64,000 nt of DNA from contig CAYWIF010000005.1 in the NCBI GenBank assembly GCA_964458265.1, positions 46,573-110,572 of the forward strand, in the 5' to 3' direction. Shown piece by piece: positions 45,017 to 53,329 of this stretch; positions within the stretch are counted from its first letter, which is position 1, and every line of letters starts with the position of its first letter. The translations under genes were made by a program, and so were the position numbers. Under the pieces are notes generated by a model. It ran no database searches. It had not been told where the DNA came from and was given only the letters and a program-made list of their open reading frames with translations. The stretch comes from JAGVSR01 sp964458265 (GTDB lineage Bacteria > Pseudomonadota > Alphaproteobacteria > Rhizobiales > Hyphomicrobiaceae).

Positions 45017-47087
45017 GTTTCATCCCTTGCGTGACGGGTTCGGCATCTGTCACGCCGGCCGTGCTTGGCGCGGCGGCTTCCGCAGCCGCTTCCGGTAGCA
45101 GCGGCAGAAGCGCGGCCACGGTCTTGTCGAGCGCGCCGCCTATTTCCGAAAGGGCCCTCTCTCCTGACCGGTGCGCGGCTTCGCGCGCCGTGCTGTCTGC
45201 AATCAGGCGCGACACGGCATCGGCGATCTCGTCGGCATTGTTGACATTTCCGACGGCACCGGCGGCGTCGAGTGCGCCGTAGATATCCCGAAAGTTATGC
45301 CGGCTGGGACCGCTGATCACAGCGCAACCGAGGCGAATGGCTTCGACCGGATTTTGCCCGCCATGCGCGACGAGCGACCCTCCGAGAAGAACGGCATGTC
45401 CCAGCGAATAGAACAGTCCGAGTTCGCCGATTGTGTCGGCCAGGTAGATGCTGGTCGTTCGATCAGGGTCGGTTCCCGCCGATCGCTGCGCGATGAGCAT
45501 GTCCGGTGCGGAAAGTTCAGTGACGAGCTGGGTTCCGCGTTCGGGATGCCGTGGCGCGATGATGGTCAACACGCCGGGCAGGCGCTGTGCGATTTTTCGA
45601 TGCGCCTCCGCCACGATTCGCTCCTCGCCGTCGTGAGTGCTGGCGGCGACGAAAACCGGCCGTGCTCCAATCAATTGACGCAACCGGGCCAACTCTTTCG
45701 CATCCACTGGCGGCGCCGGAGCATCGACCTTGAGATTGCCGGCGGCGATGGACCGCGGTGCGCCGAACAGTGAAAATTGCCGCGCCAGCCGTTTGTTCTG
45801 CGCCAAGACAAGTTGAAAGTGGCCAAAGAGCTGCGCTGCCACGCGCCGCCGCTTTTTCCAGCGGCGTCCGCTGCGTTCCGACATGCGCGCGTTGACAAGC
45901 GTCATGGGGATGCCGCGCTGGGCCGTCGCGAGCACCAGGTTCGGCCAGATTTCGCTTTCGGTGAAAATTGCGAGATCGGGCTGCCAGTGGCTAAGGAACC
46001 GCTCGGCTGCCTGCGGTGTGTCGATGGGAGCGTACTGGTGTAAGGCATGACGCGGAAGCCGCGCTGCGGCAACGTTGGCAGATGTCACCGTGCCGGTCGT
46101 CACGAGGCAATTGAGATCCGGCCTTGCAGTCGTGAGGCGATCGATCAGTGGTACGACAGCGTTGAGTTCGCCGACGCTAGCCGCGTGCAGCCATGCGAGC
46201 GGTCCCGCCGGCCGCGGCCTGTCCGCGACGCCCAGGCGCTCTGGCTGCCGGGCTAAATCCTCTTTACCGCGCCGCGAACGGTGTTTCAGAACCGTCGGAG
46301 CGATCGGCGCCAGTGCGCGCGTTAAAGTGCGGTATGTCTTGAGCGCGAGGCCTGCCTTGGGTGGCGGAATCGATGGATCGGCCGAACGCGGCGTTGCACG
46401 CGCGAGGTCGGCGCCCGCCAAAGCGTAGGCGCGGCGCGTGACCGCGTTCAAATCGCGCTCGACACGCTGACGAATGTCTTCGAGCGCCTGCTCGGATGCA
46501 TTGCGGGGCACGAAAACCGGTTCGCCGTAAACGAAGGCGAGTTTTGAATAAGGCAGATTGATCGTCAGCCGGCTCCACGTATCGAACGACCGGAACCGCG
46601 AACTCGCCACGGCGAGCGGCACGATGGGCCGGCCGCTCATCCTTGCAAGCGTGATAATACCCTCGCCGCAGCGCCGCGCCGGGCCTGGTGGAATGTCGGC
46701 TGTCATGACGAACGACTTTCCGGCGGCCAGGCATTGCAGCGCCCCACGCAGTGCGCTCGCTCCGCCGCGATCCTTTTGCCGATCGCCCGCGCCGGCTCCC
46801 CGCACGAGTTCGACGCCAAGGTTCTGCATCGTAACGCCAATGAACTCGGCGTCGCCGTGCCGCGCCACCATCGCCGCAACAGGCACGTCGGGTCGATGCA
46901 TCGAGGCCATCATGAATTGGCCATGCCAGAGCGCGACGATGCACGGATGATCGTCGCGAAGGCGGTCGATAATGCCTGCCGGCTCGGCGACGACGTCGGA
47001 GGTCCGGTGAACAAACCGCACGAACTGGGCGAGTTGCCGTCCCGCCAAGCGCGCGGCACCTATGCTGTCGGGTGGCTTTTTTGCCAT
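45003..47087 (-). CDS. waaA: Fusion: DUF374 lysophospholipid acyltransferase-like domain plus Kdo transferase WaaA
   Basis: The 694-residue protein has two enzymes in one frame. Residues about 25-225 form a DUF374 acyltransferase-like domain (CIVALWHGQFMMASMHRP, FIGVTMQNLGVELVRG, MTADIPPGPARRCGEGI). Residues about 245-670 are WaaA/KdtA, which transfers Kdo to lipid IVA. They begin with the membrane-proximal TYRTLTRALAPIAPTVL and have HAASVGE with the catalytic Glu near 307, ESEIWPNLV, NARMSERS and GGSLVAHGGQNPVEAI. In related genomes these are normally separate neighbouring genes. The start at 47087 suits DUF374; 47144 is possible. Confidence 0.93.
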   Translation of the reverse strand: MAKKPPDSIGAARLAGRQLAQFVRFVHRTSDVVAEPAGIIDRLRDDHPCIVALWHGQFMMASMHRPDVPVAAMVARHGDAEFIGVTMQNLGVELVRGAGAGDRQKDRGGASALRGALQCLAAGKSFVMTADIPPGPARRCGEGIITLARMSGRPIVPLAVASSRFRSFDTWSRLTINLPYSKLAFVYGEPVFVPRNASEQALEDIRQRVERDLNAVTRRAYALAGADLARATPRSADPSIPPPKAGLALKTYRTLTRALAPIAPTVLKHRSRRGKEDLARQPERLGVADRPRPAGPLAWLHAASVGELNAVVPLIDRLTTARPDLNCLVTTGTVTSANVAAARLPRHALHQYAPIDTPQAAERFLSHWQPDLAIFTESEIWPNLVLATAQRGIPMTLVNARMSERSGRRWKKRRRVAAQLFGHFQLVLAQNKRLARQFSLFGAPRSIAAGNLKVDAPAPPVDAKELARLRQLIGARPVFVAASTHDGEERIVAEAHRKIAQRLPGVLTIIAPRHPERGTQLVTELSAPDMLIAQRSAGTDPDRTTSIYLADTIGELGLFYSLGHAVLLGGSLVAHGGQNPVEAIRLGCAVISGPSRHNFRDIYGALDAAGAVGNVNNADEIADAVSRLIADSTAREAAHRSGERALSEIGGALDKTVAALLPLLPEAAAEAAAPSTAGVTDAEPVTQGMKRAFS

Positions 47088-47364
47088 TGACGTTATGCGT
47101 TCCGGCCCCGGCCGGCGGGATGTCCTCTCCCGCACGGCGATCATCAGTTGCCGCGCAGCCCCGCTGTGGGCGCGCTCTGGAGTCCTCTTGTCTCAGGTTA
47201 GAGCAGCGAATATCAACCGAAATCACAGCCCCACCGGCAGTTGTCGACGATAGCTCCGCGTGAACCCGGCCGGTTGCTCCCTGCCCCCATTTTTGCGACG
47301 CGCTTCACGCTGCCTGAGAAAGCCAATAGTGCAAGATCGCTCAATACGACGACCCCGGACACCG

Positions 47365-48090
47365 ATGAAACGGTTGAAACGGTCGCTGCGCAAAGGCGCC
47401 ACGAATGCGCGGTCGAACGTTGCCGCGATCATGCCGGCCCCCGTGCGCCGGCTCATGGCTCCGTGGTTCAGCTATGCCGACATGTTGCTTCTCGATCATT
47501 TGTTCGTGCGCACCCTGTTTCCAAACCGCCACAGTGTGTCGAAGCAGGCATGGCGCGCAGCACAGCCCCTACCTTATCAGCTAAAGAACATCAAAGCTCT
47601 CGGTGTGCGCACGGTGATCAACCTGCGCGGCAATGACAAGAAGCTGACCGCGAAGCATGAGCGTATCGCGTGCGAGCGGCTTGGCTTGAACTACGTCGAA
47701 TACTCCCTGCGCAGCCGCGCCGCGCCGTCAAAGGCGGAATTGCACGGCCTGCGCGAGCTCTTCCAATCCGTCGAGCATCCAATTCTCATGCACTGCAAGT
47801 CGGGCGCCGACCGGGTCGGTCTGGCCAGCGTCCTCTATCTGCACCTTGTGGAGAAGGTGCCGATCGATACAGCACGCCACCAGCTCGGCCTGCGCTACGG
47901 GCATATTCGGTATGCCGACACCGGCGTGCTCGACGCCTTTTTCGAACGCTATCTGAGCGACACGGCCGCTACGCCGATGGACCTGTTCACCTGGATTGAT
48001 ACCCGTTACGACCCCGCCGAACTCAAGCGTTCTTTCCGCAGCCGTGGCTGGGCCAATCGCATCGTCGACGGCATCCTCAGCCGCGAGTGA
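47365..48090 (+). CDS. Dual-specificity/tyrosine phosphatase-like protein
   Basis: The 241-residue protein has the cysteine phosphatase loop MHCKSGADRVG (C-x5-R) near residue 148 and an upstream GVRTVINLRGND strand with an aspartate that may be the general acid. The N-terminal region is basic (MKRLKRSLRKGATNARS). A phosphatase of this type is often next to DUF4170 and DUF374/waaA genes, so a link to lipid A or envelope control is plausible but unproven. The start at 47365 has only CGGA upstream; a start at 47260 is possible. It diverges from waaA and is convergent with DUF4170. Confidence 0.82.
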   Translation: MKRLKRSLRKGATNARSNVAAIMPAPVRRLMAPWFSYADMLLLDHLFVRTLFPNRHSVSKQAWRAAQPLPYQLKNIKALGVRTVINLRGNDKKLTAKHERIACERLGLNYVEYSLRSRAAPSKAELHGLRELFQSVEHPILMHCKSGADRVGLASVLYLHLVEKVPIDTARHQLGLRYGHIRYADTGVLDAFFERYLSDTAATPMDLFTWIDTRYDPAELKRSFRSRGWANRIVDGILSRE

Positions 48091-48092
48091 CG

Positions 48093-48338
48093 TCAGGTCT
48101 CCGGGTGCGCCGGGTCGAGCAGCCGGTGGAGATGAACCACGAAATAGCGCATCAGCGCATTGTCGACCGATTTTTGCGCGGCCGCCTTCCATGCTGCATG
48201 CGCCTCGGCGTAGTTGGGATAGATGCCGACGACATCCAGGCCTTGAAGATCGCGAAACGTAATCCCGTCGAGCGAATCGAGTTCGCCGCCGAAAACGAGG
48301 TGGAGCAACTGCTTCGGGGGCTGGTCTGATTTAGCCAT
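48093..48338 (-). CDS. DUF4170 domain protein
   Basis: The 81-residue protein matches DUF4170: QLLHLVFGGELDSLDGITFRDLQGLDVVGIYPNYAEAHAAWKAAAQKSVDNALMRYFVVHLHRLLDP (quoted in parts as LHLVFGGEL, VGIYPNYAEA, MRYFVVHLHRLL). This family is confined largely to alphaproteobacteria and sits near lipid A genes; its function is unknown. The start at 48338 gives the family length; there is an upstream in-frame start at 48416. It ends two bases from the convergent phosphatase stop. Confidence 0.9.
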   Translation of the reverse strand: MAKSDQPPKQLLHLVFGGELDSLDGITFRDLQGLDVVGIYPNYAEAHAAWKAAAQKSVDNALMRYFVVHLHRLLDPAHPET

Positions 48339-48527
48339 TCGGGGTGTTCCGTCTGAGCGTGCGGGCATGTCCGGGTTCAAGGCTGGACGGCAGTGAGCGT
48401 TGCGCCATCCAGGCACAACGCGTTCCGCGCCTGCGAACCGGCGGCATGATGCCAGATTTGCCTCAGAGGGATCGGGTTTGGCAACGGCGCGAAGCGCCGC
48501 GCTGCCGGAAGCAGAAAGTGGGAGTCG

Positions 48528-48565
48528 GAAAAAAACTCCGATCTGCTGCGCCGATGGAGCAGATC
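48528..48565 (-). terminator. Rho-independent terminator of the small membrane gene
   Basis: On the minus strand GATCTGCT and AGCAGATC pair around a 10-nt loop and are followed by GGAGTTTTTTT. It lies about 40 bases after the 32-residue gene and before DUF4170. Confidence 0.8.
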
Positions 48566-48606
48566 GCGTCTGAGCCTGCAGGCGCCGCTGGGCGGGCGCG
48601 GCTCGG

Positions 48607-48705
48607 TTACTTCTCGAACACCGTCAGTTCGAGCATCACGGTGAGTGCGAGCAGCAGCATCACCAGTACCCATAATGCGACGGCTTCCAGACGAGGTTCG
48701 GTCAT
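48607..48705 (-). CDS. Small single-helix membrane protein (32 residues)
   Basis: The product reads MTEPRLEAVALWVLVML then LLALTVMLELTVFEK: a short acidic head, one hydrophobic helix and a charged end. GGAGGAGG lies three bases before the ATG, with GGAGG at a good spacing, and a terminator with a seven-T run follows the stop, so it looks like a complete one-gene unit. I do not recognise the family; small single-helix proteins often stabilise or regulate larger membrane complexes. Translation is inferred. Confidence 0.6.
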   Translation of the reverse strand: MTEPRLEAVALWVLVMLLLALTVMLELTVFEK

Positions 48706-48925
48706 CGCCTCCTCCAAGAAAAATCACGCCAACGGCGCCAAGATGGCACCGCGAATTTGAAATGTCTAAGCAATTCGAACACCTGTCCACCCCCAAACCG
48801 CCGCCGGTCCAGAGCGGCCCCGGTCGCGTGCCGGGATGGGGAGCAGCCGCTCAGCCCGTTTGATCTCGGGCCTCCAATTGATTAGCGTCGCCAACACTCA
48901 GCTTGAGAAGGTTGCGCAGCGCCCG

Positions 48926-50554
48926 ATGACCCCGTCACCTTACGATCAGTACCTGGATAAAAATCCGGCCAACCATCAGCCGCTGACGCCCTTAACCTTC
49001 CTGGATCGTGCCGCTGCGGTCTATCCGAATCATCCCGCGGTCATTCACGGATCGCTTCGTTATTCGTGGTCGGAATTTTATAGCCGCTGCCGCCGGCTGG
49101 CGTCGGCACTGTCCCGCCTGCAGATCGGGCCCGGAGACACCGTTACGGTGATGCTCTCCAACACCCCTCCGATGCTCGAAGCGCACTACGCAGTCCCCAT
49201 GCTCGGAGCCGTCCTGCACTCGCTCAATACGCGCCTCGACGCGCCCACTCTCGCGTTCCAACTCGATCATGCCGAAACGAAGGTGCTGATCACCGACCGC
49301 GAATTCGCGGGCGTGATGGCGGAGGCGCTCGCAATCGCCAAGGTCCGCCCCATCATCATCGACTACAACGATCTGGAATTTCCCCAAGACGGCCGCGCGC
49401 TTTCGCAGCTCGATTATGAAGCACTTCTGTCGAGTTCCGATCCAGAATTTTCCTGGCGCATGCCCAACGACGAGTGGGACGCAATTTCGCTGAACTACAC
49501 GTCAGGCACCACGGGCAATCCGAAAGGTGTCGTTTATCATCATCGCGGCGCGGCGCTGATGTGCTACGCGAATACGATTGCCACCGGCATGGGCCGCCAT
49601 CCCGTGTACCTGTGGACGCTGCCGATGTTCCATTGCAACGGTTGGTGTTTCACCTGGTCGATGGCGATGGTCGCCGGAACGCACGTCTGTCTGCGCTGGG
49701 TGCGTGCGAAAGCCATGTATGACGCCATCGCCGATCATAAGGTGACGAATATTTCCGGTGCTCCAATCGTGATGTCGACGTTGCTCAGTGCCAAACCCGA
49801 AGAAAAGCGCGCAATCACACACCGCGTCTCGTTCAACCATGCCGCCGCGCCTCCGCCGCAGGCCGTGCTCGATGCCATGGTCGCGGCCGGTTTCGATCTG
49901 ACACACCTCTACGGCCTGACCGAGACCTACGGCCCGGCGACGATTAACGAGTGGAACACCGATTGGCAGTCGCTCGACGAGGAAGGCAAAGCGAAGAAGC
50001 GCATTCGCCAGGGCGTCCGGTATGTGGCCCTTGAAGGCCTGACCGTAATGGACCCGGAGACGATGCGCCCGGTCCCCGCTGACGGCGAAACGATGGGCGA
50101 GGTCATGTTTCGCGGCAATATCGTGATGAAGGGCTACCTTAAAAATCCGGAAGCAACCGCTGAAGCGTTCGCGGGCGGCTGGTTTCATTCCGGCGATCTG
50201 GGCGTCCTCCACCCCGATGGCTACATACAGCTCAAAGACCGGTCGAAGGATATCATCATCTCGGGCGGCGAGAATATCTCGTCGATCGAGGTCGAGGACG
50301 TGCTCTACAAGCACCCGGCGGTGGCCGCCTGCGCGGTGGTTTCCAAGCCGGACGAAAAATGGGGCGAAACGCCCTGCGCGTTCGTGGAACTCAAAGGCGG
50401 CACGAACGCGACGAAGGATGAGATCGTGACCTGGTGCCGGGAACGACTCGCCCACTACAAGGCTCCACGCCATGTGATTTTCACGGAACTGCCCAAAACA
50501 GCCACCGGCAAAATCCAGAAGTATCGCCTGCGGGACATGGCCAAGGACGCCTGA
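48926..50554 (+). CDS. AMP-forming acyl-CoA synthetase
   Basis: The 542-residue adenylate-forming enzyme activates a carboxylic acid to its CoA thioester. The AMP-binding motif is LNYTSGTTGNPKGVVYHH near residue 195. It also has GLTETYGPATINEW near 330, GWFHSGDLGVLHPDGYIQLKDRSKDIIISGGENIS near 425-460 and the catalytic lysine in PKTATGKIQKY near 528. The start MTPSPYDQYLDKNPANHQPLTPL resembles 3-methylmercaptopropionyl-CoA ligase/medium-chain acyl-CoA synthetase members. The substrate cannot be fixed. The start at 48926 has GAGAAGG upstream at a long spacing; 48836 is an alternative. Confidence 0.9.
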   Translation: MTPSPYDQYLDKNPANHQPLTPLTFLDRAAAVYPNHPAVIHGSLRYSWSEFYSRCRRLASALSRLQIGPGDTVTVMLSNTPPMLEAHYAVPMLGAVLHSLNTRLDAPTLAFQLDHAETKVLITDREFAGVMAEALAIAKVRPIIIDYNDLEFPQDGRALSQLDYEALLSSSDPEFSWRMPNDEWDAISLNYTSGTTGNPKGVVYHHRGAALMCYANTIATGMGRHPVYLWTLPMFHCNGWCFTWSMAMVAGTHVCLRWVRAKAMYDAIADHKVTNISGAPIVMSTLLSAKPEEKRAITHRVSFNHAAAPPPQAVLDAMVAAGFDLTHLYGLTETYGPATINEWNTDWQSLDEEGKAKKRIRQGVRYVALEGLTVMDPETMRPVPADGETMGEVMFRGNIVMKGYLKNPEATAEAFAGGWFHSGDLGVLHPDGYIQLKDRSKDIIISGGENISSIEVEDVLYKHPAVAACAVVSKPDEKWGETPCAFVELKGGTNATKDEIVTWCRERLAHYKAPRHVIFTELPKTATGKIQKYRLRDMAKDA

Positions 50555-50708
50555 TCCTGCCCCAACCTGGACTTCGACGGATTTCTCCTGCCCGTCCGTT
50601 CGAGTGGGTGACGCGGCGTGCTTCGGCCCGCCCGGCACCTGCCCCCCGGTGCCGCGCTCCCCCGCACGGTCGGTTCCGGACGCGCCGCGGACAAACATGG
50701 AGAACCCA

Positions 50709-51329
50709 ATGACACGAAATGGAAAAATCCTCGCCGGCGCCGCAGTGCTCCTGACACTCGGCTCGGCGGCAGCCGTTGCCCATCGCCATGGTGGCGGATG
50801 GCATCACAAGGGCCCCCACGGCATGATGGGTCTCGCCGGCCCGCTGTGTCGCGGCAACGCCGCCGAGAAGGCCGACCTGATGATGGTCCGGCTCCAGTAC
50901 AAGTTGAATCCGACCGATGCGCAAAAGCCGGCTTTCGAGGAATTGAAGTCTGCGATGAAGTCGGCGGCCGAAAAGGTTGCGGCCGTATGCCCGCCAAAGC
51001 CGGTGCGCGCGAAAGATGCAGGCGACGGCGAGCGGCCCGCTCGCAAGGACATCACCGCGCGCCTTGCCGACACCGAAGCGCAGCTGACAGCGGCACTCGA
51101 AGGCGTGAAAATCGTTCGTCCCGCCGCCGAGAAGCTTTATGCGACGCTCGACGACGCGCAGAAAAAGGCTGTCTCGGAAATCGGCAAAGGTAAGCGCGGC
51201 AAATGGGGCCGTCACCACGAGCGTTGGGAAAAGCGCGGACGCGACGGCGGATCTGGCGAAGAAAGCGGAGGTCCGGGTCGCGGTCCGGCACCTGATGACG
51301 GAACGCCAGAACGCGAAGGTGATCTCTGA
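50709..51329 (+). CDS. Spy/CpxP-like periplasmic protein (LTxxQ family)
   Basis: The 206-residue protein has a signal peptide (KILAGAAVLLTLGSAAAVA), a His/Gly-rich segment (HRHGGGWHHKGPHG) and a helical region with LNPTDAQKPAFEELKSAMK. TLDDAQKKAVSEIGKGKRG near residue 140 corresponds to the LTxxQ repeat of Spy/CpxP chaperones. The tail is charged and Gly-rich. Such proteins bind misfolded envelope proteins or metals. The start at 50709 has GGAG six bases upstream; 50697 is also possible. A terminator follows at 51366-51390. Confidence 0.8.
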   Translation: MTRNGKILAGAAVLLTLGSAAAVAHRHGGGWHHKGPHGMMGLAGPLCRGNAAEKADLMMVRLQYKLNPTDAQKPAFEELKSAMKSAAEKVAAVCPPKPVRAKDAGDGERPARKDITARLADTEAQLTAALEGVKIVRPAAEKLYATLDDAQKKAVSEIGKGKRGKWGRHHERWEKRGRDGGSGEESGGPGRGPAPDDGTPEREGDL

Positions 51330-51365
51330 TCGCCGTACCCGTTAAAATCGATACGGAACGAAAGA

Positions 51366-51390
51366 GCCCGCCGGTGTGCAACCGGCGGGC
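51366..51390 (+). terminator. Rho-independent terminator
   Basis: GCCCGCCGGT and ACCGGCGGGC form a perfect 10-bp stem with a GTGCA loop, followed by TTCAAATTTT, about 36 bases after the Spy-like gene. Confidence 0.85.
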
Positions 51391-51529
51391 TTCAAATTTT
51401 CTGCATCAGCGAGCCAAGCACCTATCCGCAGCAGAACAGTCCACGAAAGCGCGCGATGGATGGCGCACCCGCCGGTCCTTCCAAAAAACCGAAAGCCGAC
51501 CCCTAATTTGGAGCCGGCTTCACCACGCC

Positions 51530-51706
51530 TCAATGGCGAGAGGCAGTCGATAGTCTGTTGATCTCTTCTTTGATCTTCAGCTTCTGCTGTTTCATCCGCC
51601 GGATCTCCAAGTCGTCTGATCCGGGTCTGGCCATCTCCTCTGAAATCCGGCGGTCGAGCTGCCGGTGCTTCTCTGCGAGTTCGTGGAGATGAGCGGATAA
51701 CGCCAT
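51530..51706 (-). CDS. YdcH/DUF465 family small protein
   Basis: The 58-residue helical protein (MALSAHLHELAEKHRQLD, then RRISEEMARPGSDDLEIRRMK, KQQKLKIKEEINRL) fits DUF465: a short coiled coil with the sequence pattern LxxLexxHxxLdxxI...D...i..lKkqKLxlKdeI. Its function is unknown. An excellent ribosome site, AAGGAGG, lies five bases before the ATG. It is followed on its own strand by about 140 bases with no gene and then the terminator at 51366-51390, which may also serve this direction. Confidence 0.85.
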   Translation of the reverse strand: MALSAHLHELAEKHRQLDRRISEEMARPGSDDLEIRRMKQQKLKIKEEINRLSTASRH

Positions 51707-52008
51707 TTAAACCTCCTTCGATCGTTGAGCGGAGAAATCATGCCAGAGAATTTGCGGCTTGTAAAAGGTGCACTGGCGTCACCATTTCCCATTTCTGAAC
51801 TTGTGAACGCCTACTTCAAAACGCGGGCGAATGGTTCGCATATGCAAAAAGCCCGACGTGATCTGGCGTAGGTCTTTCGCGGCGCTGGGATACCTGTCTG
51901 ACTGGGTTCCGGTGCCTAAGCTGTTGCAGAATTGGGAAAGAAGCGTAAAACGCGCCGCGGGGCTGGCAGCGACGTCGTGCCGGGCCTTGGCGGTTGCGAA
52001 GAGGCTCC
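51707..52008. other. Intergenic region between divergent DUF465 genes
   Basis: About 300 bases lie between the two divergent DUF465 genes. I see no further ORF with a ribosome site, no strong hairpin and no repeat. It must contain promoters for both genes. Confidence 0.4.
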
Positions 52009-52215
52009 ATGGTGCGACAGGACGATGGCGAGTTGCGGGAGGAACTCGTGCGGCTGCGGAATGAACACCGCATGCTCGACGAGGAGATTGTTGCCCTCGA
52101 AGCGATGGGCGGCCTCGACCAATTGAACATCCGTCGCCTGAAAAAGAAAAAGCTTTCCATCAAAGACCAGATTACGGCAATCGAAGATCAACTCCTGCCC
52201 GACATCATCGCCTGA
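52009..52215 (+). CDS. DUF465 family small protein, second copy
   Basis: The 68-residue helical protein reads MVRQDDGELREELVRLRNEHRMLD then EEIVALEAMGGLDQLNIRRLKKKKLSIKDQI, the DUF465 pattern, in a longer version than the divergent copy. Start at 52009 has GAGG upstream. The next gene, the exonuclease, begins 50 bases after its stop in the same direction. Function is unknown. Confidence 0.85.
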   Translation: MVRQDDGELREELVRLRNEHRMLDEEIVALEAMGGLDQLNIRRLKKKKLSIKDQITAIEDQLLPDIIA

Positions 52216-52265
52216 TCCCGGGTTTCCAGTCCGGACGACGTAGAACCGCGGCCGCGCGTGGCGCG

Positions 52266-53327
52266 TTGATGGTGGGCGGCGGTACACGTTCCGCACCGCG
52301 CCCTGCGAGCAACCCCATGCGCCCTGTCGAGCACTGGCTCTACCCGACACCCGACGGCCTCTACTGCGAGCCGGGCGGCTTCTTGATTGATCCGCCGCGG
52401 CCCGCCGATCGCGCGTTGATCACGCATGGCCACTCCGACCATGCCCGCTCCGGCCACGCTCACGTGTTGGCCACATCCGAAACCATCGACATCATGAAAG
52501 TCCGATACGGCGTAAACTGCGCGTCGGCATTCCAGACAGCTGAGCTTGGACGGGAACAGAAGATCGGCGGCGTCGGCGTTCGGTTCGTCCCCGCCGGGCA
52601 CATCCTGGGCTCCGCACAGATCGTTCTCGAATACGGCGGTCGACGTGCGGTCGTCTCGGGCGATTACAAGCGCGCCGCCGATCCGACCTGCAGCCCGTTC
52701 GAACTCGTACCTTGCGACGTGTTCGTAACGGAAGCCACATTCGCGTTGCCGGTGTTCCGCCACGAGCGCGGCGAAGACGAAGCCCGCCGGCTGTTGAATT
52801 CGATGATACGCAACCCCGACCGGACGCACCTCCTTGGCGTCTATGGGCTCGGCAAATGCCAGCGCATGATCGCGCTTGTGCGCGCTGAGGGCTATGCCGC
52901 GCCGATCTGGCTGCACGGCGCGCTGGTAGGTTTGACGGATCTTTATCGGCATTTGGGCATCGATCTCGGTGACTGCCGGCCGGCCAGCACGGCGACCGAC
53001 GCCGAATTGAAAGGTGCGCTCGTCTTGTGCCCGCCGTCGTCTCTGATGGACCGCTGGTCGCGCCGCATGGGCGACGACCCCGTGCGCATCTTCGCGTCCG
53101 GCTGGATGCGCGTGCGCGGCCGGGCACGCCAGCGCGGCGTCGAACTGCCTCTCGTCGTTTCCGATCACGCCGATTGGCCCGAACTCCTCGACACCATCGT
53201 TGAAACCGGCGCCGAAGATGTCTGGGTCACGCATGGTCGTGAGGACGCGCTCGTGCATCAGTTGAGCCTCATGGGTCGCAGGGCCAGGGCGCTCGCGCTC
53301 GTCGGATATGAAGACGACGCGGAGTAG
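52266..53327 (+). CDS. Ligase-associated DNA exonuclease (metallo-beta-lactamase fold)
   Basis: The protein of about 336-353 residues has the beta-lactamase/beta-CASP metal site HGHSDHARSGHAHVL near residue 54, GHILGSAQIVLEY, VSGDYKRAADPTC and LVVSDHADWPELLD near the end. It matches the exonuclease that is consistently encoded directly before an ATP-dependent DNA ligase. The ligase start is two bases after its stop, so the two are one operon for strand-break or cross-link repair. The start could be 52266 or 52317; neither has a strong ribosome site. Confidence 0.9.
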   Translation: MMVGGGTRSAPRPASNPMRPVEHWLYPTPDGLYCEPGGFLIDPPRPADRALITHGHSDHARSGHAHVLATSETIDIMKVRYGVNCASAFQTAELGREQKIGGVGVRFVPAGHILGSAQIVLEYGGRRAVVSGDYKRAADPTCSPFELVPCDVFVTEATFALPVFRHERGEDEARRLLNSMIRNPDRTHLLGVYGLGKCQRMIALVRAEGYAAPIWLHGALVGLTDLYRHLGIDLGDCRPASTATDAELKGALVLCPPSSLMDRWSRRMGDDPVRIFASGWMRVRGRARQRGVELPLVVSDHADWPELLDTIVETGAEDVWVTHGREDALVHQLSLMGRRARALALVGYEDDAE

Positions 53328-53329
53328 CC

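Noticed and set aside
48762..48863. 33-codon plus-strand ORF (MSKQFEHLSTPKPPP...)
   Set aside because: No ribosome-binding site, Pro/Gly-rich low complexity and no context support.
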